Positions 17,915 to 25,234 of a DNA stretch of 40,556 nt are shown here, piece after piece. A program made the position numbers and the translations under genes. A model generated the notes under the pieces. The model saw only the letters and a list, made by a program, of their open reading frames with translations. It ran no database searches and had not been told where the DNA came from. The stretch comes from Martinezella calliandrae. Its GTDB lineage: Bacteria > Pseudomonadota > Alphaproteobacteria > Rhizobiales > Rhizobiaceae. The DNA is taken from positions 1-40,556 of the forward strand of contig NZ_JARFYN010000059.1 of the NCBI RefSeq assembly GCF_030272695.1, written 5' to 3'. Position 1 is the stretch's first letter, and each line of letters starts with the position of its first letter.

Positions 17915-17969
17915 ACAGGCAGCCGTTCAGGCGCCGATCCAGTTCTGACCGATCGCAATGTCGGACAGC

Positions 17970-18904
17970 TTAACTGGAATGCACTGCGACCGTCATATCT
18001 GGCGGTCGAGGCCTTGCAATCCCCGTTCCTGCGACCGTCCATGCGTTACGCAACTTCACCGCCAGCCAATCACCGAAGACGTCCCAGCTAGCATCTCGAG
18101 GAAGATCGATCTGCGTCTTCGGACCGCTCCTGTCGCCGATCCAGCCGATTGCATCGAAAAAGGCGCGTCGCTCGGTGAACCAAACGCGTTCGCTCGCCGC
18201 GGTGCGATCCAGATGGCCGAATACGAGCATGGAATCGAAACTCGTCTCGAAGATAACCGGCGCGGTGAGCGGATCTGCACCACGCCTCCATAATCGCACG
18301 GTGCGCGCATAGCCGGAGCGCGTGGCCATGCCGTCGCCAAGAGCACTGGAAAGCAAAAGAGTGTCGTGATCGAGCCAGGCGATGTGGCCTTTGGCCTCCG
18401 GCAGATTGAAGCCGTCTGGGATGAGGCTTCGTGCGGTTAGATCGTACTCGCGATGCACGACCGCATCGCCGCCACCGAGCGACAGGCGAAGGACGGCTCT
18501 TTCACGTCTCCGGGTTCGACCGAGGCGCCGCCCCAAATCCAGTCCTTTCCTTCGGTCTTGGCGAGGGCATCCACGTCGAGAACGATCTCCCACTCCGGCT
18601 TTGCCGTTAAGTAGGCGGCAAGCGTTGTTCTGCGCCACAAACCTCTCGGATTTTCGGCATCTCGCCAGAAATTGTAGAGGTATTTGTCGCGGCGCATGAC
18701 CCAGGCAATCTTGTCAGGGCGATCGAAAATCCCCGTGAGCGTATCGCGGTCTCCTTCGAACCCCGGCCCGCCAAAGCGTGCCAGCGTTCGCGCCGATTGC
18801 TCGGTGACCCAATTCAAGGCCCTCTCGCCATCGATGTCTTCCAGCCAGAGATAAGGGTCGTCATCGGGGGCATTCAGCGTCGGGCGAGGATCGATAACAG
18901 TCAT
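17970..18904 (-). pseudogene. Prolyl oligopeptidase (S9A) relic, N-terminal part only
   Basis: The first frame starts MTVIDPRPTLNAPDDDPYLW and continues with WLEDIDGERALNWV and the propeller segment YLYNFWRDAENPRGLWRRT, typical of S9A family N-termini. At about 18496 the frame shifts: GAGCCGTCC appears where GAG-GCC-GTC would keep reading. The second frame continues the propeller (ERVWFTERRAFFDAIGWIGD) and stops at 17970. Only about 310 of the usual near-700 codons remain and the whole alpha/beta hydrolase domain with the Ser-Asp-His triad is missing, so it cannot be a peptidase. A NifA-type promoter lies upstream at 19565-19580, implying the intact gene was once symbiotically expressed. Confidence 0.82.
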
Positions 18905-19564
18905 GTGCGAACAACTCCTAATCGAGAAGAATTTCGTGGTGCGAGGAAGCGGTAAACTTGTGATGGCGGGCACCCGTCAGACGATCTGTCCGGGGATGGT
19001 CTTGTCTCCGTTTGCTTTTGCGTTGCTGAGCCTCCCGCGTTGAGAACGTGGTGGCAAACAAGCGGCTGTTTTTGGCCCACCGAATGAATTTCGCCCTGCC
19101 AGAAATCGGTATCACTCGATGGCCGCCAGGCGATGATCCCGGTGATCCATGCATTCGCCCGATCGCCCTTAGCCTGGGGTCGCGGAAAGCCCGCACGGAA
19201 CTTGCGCCTCTCCCCTCCTCCAAGGAGAAGGCTTGGCTGACGGCAGCGGAGAAAGGCGCGGCCTGCAAATTGACCTGTGAAGGGCTGATTGCCGCCGTCG
19301 AATCTTGTCCAGCGAACGCGAAACTGCGGCAAGCACATGTTCATCGAAATCCAACCAGAGGCCCATTAGCGGCCGTCGACCGGCGCCAAGCGATTGTAGA
19401 ACGGTCGCCTGCTTGAGCAATCGAGCGTTCCGATGCCAGGCGCTATCTGCCTTCCCGGCCGAATGCGTATCCGCGCCAGACTTGGCATGATGGCTTTCCT
19501 CTGCGTCCTGTTGCATCGATGTCGTCACAGATCGGCCATTCCTACCACCTCCCGACAGAGGAAC
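18905..19564. other. Leader region without a supported gene
   Basis: This 660-base region lies between the leftward sigma54 promoter at 19565-19580 and the prolyl oligopeptidase relic. A ribosome-site-like GGGAGGTGGTAGGA precedes an ATG near 19540 that hits a stop after four codons. A GTG-started frame (19528-19169) and another (19344-18901) overlap in different registers and resemble nothing I know. A first gene of this operon has probably been destroyed here. Confidence 0.4.
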
Positions 19565-19580
19565 TTCAAAAGCCGTGCCA
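19565..19580 (-). promoter_or_regulatory. Sigma54 promoter, leftward (prolyl oligopeptidase side)
   Basis: Minus-strand TGGCAC-GGCTT-TTGAA, the same -24 and -12 boxes as the nifH promoter. It is centred about 82 bases from the NifA site at 19655-19670. Downstream lie decayed ORFs and the prolyl oligopeptidase relic. Confidence 0.8.
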
Positions 19581-19654
19581 GCTCGGCAAAGAGCGTGGAT
19601 GACCTGATAATCAAAGGCTTAGGCGTGGCTGCGCCAGCTCGCCGAACAAGTCCG

Positions 19655-19670
19655 TGTCGCGGACGGAACA
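19655..19670. promoter_or_regulatory. NifA activator site between divergent promoters
   Basis: TGTCGCGGACGGAACA fits TGT-N10-ACA exactly. The flanking AACAAGTCCG and AACCCGAC resemble those of the nifH site. It lies between the leftward sigma54 promoter at 19.57 kb and the rightward one at 19.84 kb and could serve both. Confidence 0.8.
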
Positions 19671-19836
19671 AACCCGACGTCCGCGTCCCTCGATCAAACA
19701 ACAACCATCACGAAGTCTTGCGGCTTCAGGCGAGAGCGCACCGGCATCATCAGGGTCTGGTAATCCCATCGACCAACCAGGAAGTGGTAAGACCGTGGAG
19801 CAGCTATCACGGCCGCGGGAGGCCCCGTGTGCTGGT

Positions 19837-19852
19837 TGGCATGCTGTTTGCT
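19837..19852 (+). promoter_or_regulatory. Sigma54 promoter, rightward (Ntn hydrolase gene)
   Basis: TGGCAT-GCTGT-TTGCT fits TGGCAY-N5-TTGCW perfectly. Transcription would start near 19864, about 85 bases before the Ntn hydrolase gene. The only TGT-N10-ACA site I see is 175 bases upstream at 19655-19670, long but within the range NifA uses. Confidence 0.75.
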
Positions 19853-19947
19853 GGTTGAGCCTGAGGCAGCGAATGCGGCAAATCCTGGTCGGCTGCTGAT
19901 GGCGCATTGGATTTTATAAAAAGAGCCGACGTGAGGAGCAGCCGCGG

Positions 19948-20493
19948 ATGACATGTATTGTCGGTTTAGTCAGCGACGCATCTGTTCATATCGGAGGCGA
20001 TAGCGCTGGCGTGGCCGGCTATTCGCTTACCGTCCGAGCCGATCGCAAGGTGTTCCGCAAGCAGGACTTTCTCTTCGGATTCACCTCTTCGTTTAGAATG
20101 GGCCAGCTATTGGCACATTCCTTCAAGCCACCCAAAAGACACCCCGAAACGGATGTGTACGCCTTTATGGTGACGGAGTTCGTCAATGCGCTCCGCCAAT
20201 GCCTGAAAGATGGTGGCTACGCACGGCGGCAGAACGATGCCGAGCTCGGCGGCACCTTCCTCGTCGGCTATGCCGGAAGGCTTTTCAGGATCGATGACGA
20301 TTATCAGGTTGGCGAGGCGATCGATGGCTTTGACGCCTGCGGATGCGGTCAGCAAATTGCACTGGGCGCGCTCTTTGCATCGTCAAGCTCTCCGCCCCGC
20401 GATAGGTTGGAAATGGCTCTCAACGCGGCTGAGCGTTTTTCCGCCGGGGTGCGCGGCCCGTTTCACTTCGAGACTCTGGGTCTGGCTGACTGA
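19948..20493 (+). CDS. HslV/proteasome-type Ntn-hydrolase-fold protein
   Basis: 181 residues starting MTCIVGLVSD, with GAGGAG nine bases upstream. If the initiator Met is removed, Thr1, Asp17 (IGGDSAG) and Lys33 (RADRKVF) fall exactly at the catalytic triad positions of HslV and proteasome beta subunits. The rest follows the fold: a strand with FLFGFTSSFR, a helix-rich middle, then FLVGYAGRLFRIDDDYQV and CGCGQQIALGALFA. It is close to HslV in length (about 175) but diverged and has no HslU ATPase beside it. It lies behind its own sigma54 promoter and a NifA site, so expression in nitrogen-fixing cells is likely. It could be a self-compartmentalised peptidase or an amidohydrolase of the same fold; substrate unknown. 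Confidence 0.7.
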   Translation: MTCIVGLVSDASVHIGGDSAGVAGYSLTVRADRKVFRKQDFLFGFTSSFRMGQLLAHSFKPPKRHPETDVYAFMVTEFVNALRQCLKDGGYARRQNDAELGGTFLVGYAGRLFRIDDDYQVGEAIDGFDACGCGQQIALGALFASSSSPPRDRLEMALNAAERFSAGVRGPFHFETLGLAD

Positions 20494-20681
20494 AGGAGGT
20501 CGACACCGCGGTCTAAGTTGCGACAATTTATCGTGGCGAATTCGCCAAAGTCTAGCTTGCGGTCTCCCGAGGCCAGAACCGGGCATCGTCAACGAGGCCC
20601 GCTCGCGGTGGTGCGGGGTCGATTTCAGTCATGGTCCGAACAACTCATCATCAGAAATTACAGCCTAATCTCAGGAAGTGC

Positions 20682-21746
20682 CTATTCCGTCATCCCGGGC
20701 GCGTGACCGAGCGATTTGTTGACAGCCGGAATGATCGTGTCTCCCCAGAGCTCAATTTGCCGCAGCATCGTCTGATGATCGAAATCGCCCAATTGGCAGT
20801 GCATTGCGATCTGGGACGGCTTCAGCACACTGATCTCTTCCAGCAGGCGATCGATCACCCGATTTACACTGCCGACCGGCAGATTGTCGCGCATAGTCTG
20901 AAACGACAGGTCCTGTTGCGTTGGGGTTTCCTGCAGCAGATAGCCGTCCTGGCTCTGCTGGCGGCGCTGATGAAGCGCTTCGGATAGCCGACGCTGGAAA
21001 CGGGCGTTATCGAGATAGCTGTTGATCTCCGTCTCGTTGTCGCTGGCATAGCAACAACGCAACAGCGATATCTTGGCGTCCGCAACGTCCTTATTTTTTG
21101 ATAGTGCTGCTTTCTCGATGTTGTCACGCAGCGTGCTCAAAGCGTCCAAGCCGTCGTGGAATGCCGTCACGAAGAGATTGTGTCCCTCGCGATAAGCCCG
21201 GCCCATGCTGTATCCGGAGGCGGTAGCGATCCAGATCGGAGGGGTCGGCTTCTGGACGGTCCGCACCGAAATCGCCGTCGAAGGTATTTTTATATATTGA
21301 CCGTCGTGCTCGAAGATTTTTTGCTTAAGGCCCTTAAGAAGGACGTCCAGGTATTCCGAACAAACAGCGGGCGCCGCATCGATATCGACACCGAAGCGCT
21401 CGAACTCGAATTGCTGATATCCGGAGCCGACGCCAAGCTCCAGGCGACCACTCGAAACGATATCGGCGAAGCCGATCTCGGAAAGCAGACGCTGCGGTTG
21501 ATAGAGCGGCAACACGCAGACACCGGTGCCGAGGCGGATGGAGTTCGTCCGGCCGGCGCAATGCGCCACCATCATCAAGGGCGATGGAACCAGGCTATAG
21601 TTGTTGAAGTGGTGCTCGGCAAACCACGCGGTGTTGAAGCCAGCCTGCTCCGAAAGGACTGCCTGTTCGATTGAGTTGCGGATGACACTCTCGGACGATT
21701 GATGATAGCCACGCTGGGAGGCAAGGATGAATGTCGCAAATTCCAT
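20682..21746 (-). CDS. Luciferase-like flavin-dependent monooxygenase, y4vJ-like
   Basis: 354 residues with the bacterial luciferase-like TIM-barrel pattern: EQAVLSEQAGFNTAWFAEHHF near the start, then IRLGTGVCVLPLYQPQRLLSEI, SSGRLELGVGSGYQQFEFERFG, and KPTPPIWIATASGYSMGRAYREG. ATG 21746 has GAGGAAA upstream. Such enzymes use reduced flavin and O2 to oxidise small organic substrates. From memory it corresponds to y4vJ of NGR234, next to the y4vI dehydrogenase and the nifH region there. Here it is the last gene of the leftward NifA-promoted run that begins at about 24.58 kb. Substrate not known. Confidence 0.85.
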   Translation of the reverse strand: MEFATFILASQRGYHQSSESVIRNSIEQAVLSEQAGFNTAWFAEHHFNNYSLVPSPLMMVAHCAGRTNSIRLGTGVCVLPLYQPQRLLSEIGFADIVSSGRLELGVGSGYQQFEFERFGVDIDAAPAVCSEYLDVLLKGLKQKIFEHDGQYIKIPSTAISVRTVQKPTPPIWIATASGYSMGRAYREGHNLFVTAFHDGLDALSTLRDNIEKAALSKNKDVADAKISLLRCCYASDNETEINSYLDNARFQRRLSEALHQRRQQSQDGYLLQETPTQQDLSFQTMRDNLPVGSVNRVIDRLLEEISVLKPSQIAMHCQLGDFDHQTMLRQIELWGDTIIPAVNKSLGHAPGMTE

Positions 21747-21948
21747 AACGTTTCCTCATTGAGGTTGGGCCCGTCAGGGGATGGCCGGCGGGCGCGCGAA
21801 TTGTCCTTGGCCTTGATGCCGATTCCCTTTTTTCGGTATTCGGGGTTTCGAGGGAAATTTGCTTGCCATTCGCCAGTCGCGGGCGCTCCTTAAAACTGTC
21901 GTCTTCGATGACCCTCCGCACAATCTCTGGCGCACGGTGGATCTTCAT
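21595..21948 (-). CDS. Possible small gene between the SDR fusion and the monooxygenase
   Basis: A frame starting MKIHRAPEIVRRVIEDDSF at 21948 has a very good ribosome site (GAGGAGAT, five bases before the ATG). About 67 codons lie in the gap before the monooxygenase; the frame then runs on across its first 150 bases, where the sequence is constrained by the other gene. The N-terminal 40 residues look coding, but the C-terminus does not, so a frameshift or truncation is likely. I do not recognise it. Confidence 0.35.
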   Translation of the reverse strand: MKIHRAPEIVRRVIEDDSFKERPRLANGKQISLETPNTEKRESASRPRTIRAPAGHPLTGPTSMRKRYGICDIHPCLPAWLSSIVRECHPQLNRTGSPFGAGWLQHRVVCRAPLQQL

Positions 21949-22007
21949 TTTTCGATCTCCTCGAATGTTCCTGATCGTGAGAGAATCCCATATCGTCAAA
22001 ACGAGGT

Positions 22008-23516
22008 TCAACTGCTGCCCACGTAGAGCGTCGAACCGTTGACATATGAAGCATCTGGCGAAGCCAGGAAGAATGCTGCGTTAGCCACGCCTTCGGACTG
22101 TGCCACCATCTCGCCGATCGGGTCGCGGCGGCTGATCGCGTCCTGTGCAACATCAGGTGTGTGAATAAAGCCAAGTGCGATCGTGGCTGTCCGAATGCCA
22201 ACCGGTCCGAGTTCGGCAGCCATGCAGCGGGTCAGCATTTCTAACCCCGCTTTTGATGCACCATACGCATGGCGTTGGGCAATCGTCAGGGAGCGGTCGA
22301 TTGACCCGATATTCAGGATCACCCCGCCGGGCCGCATCATCTTGATTGCCTCACGCGCGCAGGCGAAGGCACCGGTGAGATTGACATCAATGATGCGTGC
22401 GATCTCGGCAGGCGTTTGCTCAACTCCCGAAGAGCAACTATCGGGCCAAGCTGCGCCGTTGACGAGGACCTCCAGCCGCCCGAACCGCTCGCGCAAATCG
22501 TCGAAGAGCGCAACCACCTCCGCTTCGATGGTGACGTCCACGGATTTGCCCATGTGCTCGCCACCGAGAGCTGTTGCGAACTGCGCCGCGGCGGCCCCGT
22601 TTTTGTCGACAATGACGATGGTATCGCCGTTTGCTCTAAAGCGGCGAATGATGGCTGCACCTATGCTGGTTGCTCCCCCTGTGACGAGGACGATCCGCCT
22701 GTCGCTCCGTTCTGGCGGACGCAAGAGTTCGGCTCGTGGTGTGCCGCTTACGCGTGGGTGCGCGCGGCCGGGCTGGTTGAAGGACATCCAACCCCCATCA
22801 ATTGTCAGCACCGTGCCGTTAATAGAATGCGCGTCCGCACTGGCGAGAAACAGCACGACTCGTGCAATTTCCTCCGGACGCGCCATGCGCCCCATCGGCA
22901 CGCGGCTGCGAACCGCCGCTAAGTTCGTCTGGCCCGCGCATTCCAATTGTGCGACCATCGGCGTGCGTACATATCCCGGCGCCACTGCCGTCACGCGGAT
23001 GCCAAGAGAGGCCAACTCGCAGGCGAGCGATTTCGTAATCGAGATAAGGCCCGCTTTCGAAGCTGCGTAGGCGTTGCGTTTCGGATTGCCAAGCATGCCC
23101 GCCATGGAGGCAACATTGATGATAGATGCACCTGGCCGCATCCGCCGCGCGGCTTCGCGACCCATGACGAAAGGCCCGATGAGATTTACCGCCAATGCAC
23201 GTCGGAAGGCGTCGATGCCGGTGTCGGCAGTCGCAGCCATACTGGGTCCTATCCCCGCATTGTTGACGAGAACGTCGATCTGGTCGAACTGCGCGTCGAT
23301 CCTCTCATAAAGGGCAAGGATGTCTTCTTCTTGCGAGACATCGAATTCAAGTCCAATATGCACTGGGTCAAGAGCTCGAACCAGTTCAAGCACGCCGCTG
23401 CCCGGGAGATCCGCGGCAACGACAATGTCTCCTGCAGCGACATGGGCATCGACCAAGGCGCGGCCGATCCCGCCTGCGGCGCCTGTAATGATGACGACGC
23501 GTCCTTGCCGTTTCAT
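22008..23516 (-). CDS. Fusion of two short-chain dehydrogenase/reductase domains, y4vI-like
   Basis: 502 residues with two complete SDR units. Unit 1 (about 1-248) has the cofactor loop TGAAGGIG (11-18), NNAG, Ser137 and the YAASK catalytic pair (Tyr150, Lys154). Unit 2 (about 273-502) has TGGATSIG, NGAA, Ser404 and YGASK (Tyr417, Lys421). A Pro/Arg-rich linker of about 22 residues joins them. Both units keep the residues for NAD(P)-dependent alcohol/ketone chemistry, so one chain could carry out two redox steps or form an internal dimer. From memory NGR234 y4vI is a double-length SDR of this kind. It follows the SnoaL-like gene and precedes the luciferase-like monooxygenase on one strand. 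Substrate unknown. Confidence 0.88.
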   Translation of the reverse strand: MKRQGRVVIITGAAGGIGRALVDAHVAAGDIVVAADLPGSGVLELVRALDPVHIGLEFDVSQEEDILALYERIDAQFDQIDVLVNNAGIGPSMAATADTGIDAFRRALAVNLIGPFVMGREAARRMRPGASIINVASMAGMLGNPKRNAYAASKAGLISITKSLACELASLGIRVTAVAPGYVRTPMVAQLECAGQTNLAAVRSRVPMGRMARPEEIARVVLFLASADAHSINGTVLTIDGGWMSFNQPGRAHPRVSGTPRAELLRPPERSDRRIVLVTGGATSIGAAIIRRFRANGDTIVIVDKNGAAAAQFATALGGEHMGKSVDVTIEAEVVALFDDLRERFGRLEVLVNGAAWPDSCSSGVEQTPAEIARIIDVNLTGAFACAREAIKMMRPGGVILNIGSIDRSLTIAQRHAYGASKAGLEMLTRCMAAELGPVGIRTATIALGFIHTPDVAQDAISRRDPIGEMVAQSEGVANAAFFLASPDASYVNGSTLYVGSS

Positions 23517-23668
23517 GAGAATTCTCCTGAGCTTTTACCGGTCCATGTGTGCCGGGCAATCACCCACGACATGGCAATAGACAGAATGGTCATGTGATTT
23601 CCGCTCCGTCGCCGATCAAGATCTGAAACCCCTCATCACGAGGCATTTGCGCCATATGGATCACACCT

Positions 23669-24202
23669 TCACGTCTCTGAACGACGTTTCCCGAGCGCAT
23701 AGATCGGATCGGTCGGATAGGATGCTCCGATAGGCTGCCGGAGACCGAAGCGCTCCACCTCGGAGGTCGCCGGCGCGGTCTGCTCCTCGACCCAATCGTA
23801 GACAACGGTCCGCTCGGCAATGCGCCACTCCCCGTCCCTTTTCTGAAACAGGTCGCAATAGCGGCCGCACAAGAGGACCTGACGTACCGTCCTCGCGCCG
23901 TCCGGTCCGCGTTGCAGCGCAGTGAAGTAGCTCTCGACGGCAGCCCTAGCCGGATCGATGAACTCGATCAGAACGTTGGTGATCTGGTGGAAATTGCGCG
24001 GTTCGGTCTTGAAGACACCCAGCGCGAACTCTATGAAACCCTCAGCGGAGCCGGAATAGGCCCCGTGATTATCATGCGCATCGGGCCAGTAGGCGCTGCG
24101 CAGCGCCGGCTCATCTGCCCGATCTATCCCGCGGCAGTATCGGTAAAGACAGTCTCGGATCGCCTCGCGATCGAGTAATTCGGTAATTTGTTCGTGGCGC
24201 AT
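23669..24202 (-). CDS. SnoaL-like (NTF2-fold) protein
   Basis: 177 residues from MRHEQITELLDREAIRDCLY, the usual start of SnoaL_4 proteins, with YRYCRGIDRADEPALRSAYW and DAHDNHGAYSG following. This cone-shaped fold binds small hydrophobic molecules and serves as hydratase, isomerase or dioxygenase partner. The same frame stays open to an ATG at 24460 with a better ribosome site (AAGAAGGAAAT, like nifH's), giving 263 residues with an 86-residue Arg-rich extension; translation may begin there. It is the first gene after the leftward sigma54 promoter at 24.59 kb, followed by the double SDR and the monooxygenase, suggesting one oxidative pathway. The 24203-24584 leader has no other gene. Confidence 0.72.
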   Translation of the reverse strand: MRHEQITELLDREAIRDCLYRYCRGIDRADEPALRSAYWPDAHDNHGAYSGSAEGFIEFALGVFKTEPRNFHQITNVLIEFIDPARAAVESYFTALQRGPDGARTVRQVLLCGRYCDLFQKRDGEWRIAERTVVYDWVEEQTAPATSEVERFGLRQPIGASYPTDPIYALGKRRSET

Positions 24203-24584
24203 CGCTTTGTCGCAAATTCTAAGATTGGTAGAGGCGTTTTCGTGCGTTGAGTGACGCGGCAACGATTGCAGGATGTTCGCGGCCGATGGACGATCGAAGA
24301 CGCGCCGCGTCTTGAACCTCAATCGACGCGAGGTGGTCCGATAACACGTTTCCCGACTATCAGGCTCTCGTCCGGCTGGAAGTCCGGTGGCGGCGATCGG
24401 CCGACGTTGAACATTATTCGGGTGGCGGCCCGACAGACCGATCGGTCTTCTGGTTTCCATTGATTTCCTTCTTCGACAAAATGCAAATCTGACGATTTGA
24501 TACGGCGCCTACTTCCTCCCGTCCGACGGTCATCCAATAAACGATCGCCGGCCGGCAGCTTTCGCCGCCACAACGCTGAACAGC

Positions 24585-24600
24585 ATCAAAAACCGTGCCA
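24585..24600 (-). promoter_or_regulatory. Sigma54 promoter, leftward (SnoaL/SDR/monooxygenase operon)
   Basis: Minus-strand TGGCAC-GGTTT-TTGAT. It is nearly identical over about 26 bases to the rightward promoter at 24832-24847, so the two form an inverted repeat around the NifA site. About 96 bases separate it from the centre of that site. Confidence 0.8.
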
Positions 24601-24688
24601 ACTCGACCAGCGTAGCCGAAGAGACGGTTTCCGCGTGTGATTTCAAGCCATTAAGGGAATGCAAACGAGATTGACTTAACAAAGCCTC

Positions 24689-24704
24689 TGTCGCCTACCC
24701 GACA
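24689..24704. promoter_or_regulatory. NifA activator site between divergent promoters
   Basis: TGTCGCCTACCCGACA fits TGT-N10-ACA. The flanks AACAAAGCCTC and AATTGGAC match those around the nifH site. It is about 96 bases from the leftward and 135 bases from the rightward -24 element. Confidence 0.8.
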
Positions 24705-24831
24705 AATTGGACAATGCTTGCGCGTTTAATCTGCGTGACGCGCTTTTATCGGCTTCTGCGACCTTTCGCTGTCGGCGGCTTTACTCATGGAGAAACACGG
24801 AGAAAATCCTTGCGAACTCGTCCTGCACGGT

Positions 24832-24847
24832 TGGCACGGTTTTTGAA
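24832..24847 (+). promoter_or_regulatory. Sigma54 promoter, rightward (small ORF and amino-acid-kinase-fold gene)
   Basis: TGGCAC-GGTTT-TTGAA, mirror copy of the promoter at 24585-24600. The next supported coding region is the small ORF at 25055, then the kinase-fold gene at 25235. The leader of about 200 bases (24858-25054) has no gene I can support. Confidence 0.75.
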
Positions 24848-25054
24848 GCCGTTCAATCGCGACGCAAAGTATGCTGCCGACACATATTCCTGTGTTAACG
24901 AAGCGCAGGGATGTTGGAGGTCTACAACTAAATGGAAAGGCATGGTCGCTTGAGCTTCCTAGCAAATATGAAAGGTCGTCGCCAGGTCGAGATTTCTCCA
25001 GCAGCGTTCAGTGGAGATCTGCGTGGAACATGATGGAAGAGCGACTTTTTGAGC

Positions 25055-25210
25055 GTGACGAAGCTTCTCGGCATAATGATCAACGTGACCGAGCTTGTTC
25101 CGCAAAGTGACGTGGAAATGAAGCAATCGAACGCTGCCTCTTTCCAGAAAATCTCAGATGCACGTCAGAAACTGACTTCGGAAATCCCCGCGGATGTCGA
25201 TATGGCTTAA
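25055..25210 (+). CDS. Small ORF ahead of the kinase-fold gene
   Basis: From GTG at 25055 this gives 51 residues (44 from an internal ATG at 25076). The sequence includes VTELVPQSDVEMKQ and ends SEIPADVDMA, soluble and slightly acidic with no hydrophobic segment. It ends 24 bases before the next gene and lies behind the rightward sigma54 promoter. No ribosome site stands out. I do not recognise it; the protein-like composition and position make it a candidate small nif-regulated gene. Confidence 0.35.
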   Translation: MTKLLGIMINVTELVPQSDVEMKQSNAASFQKISDARQKLTSEIPADVDMA

Positions 25211-25234
25211 GCAGCGGGAGGGGAGCTTCAGAAC

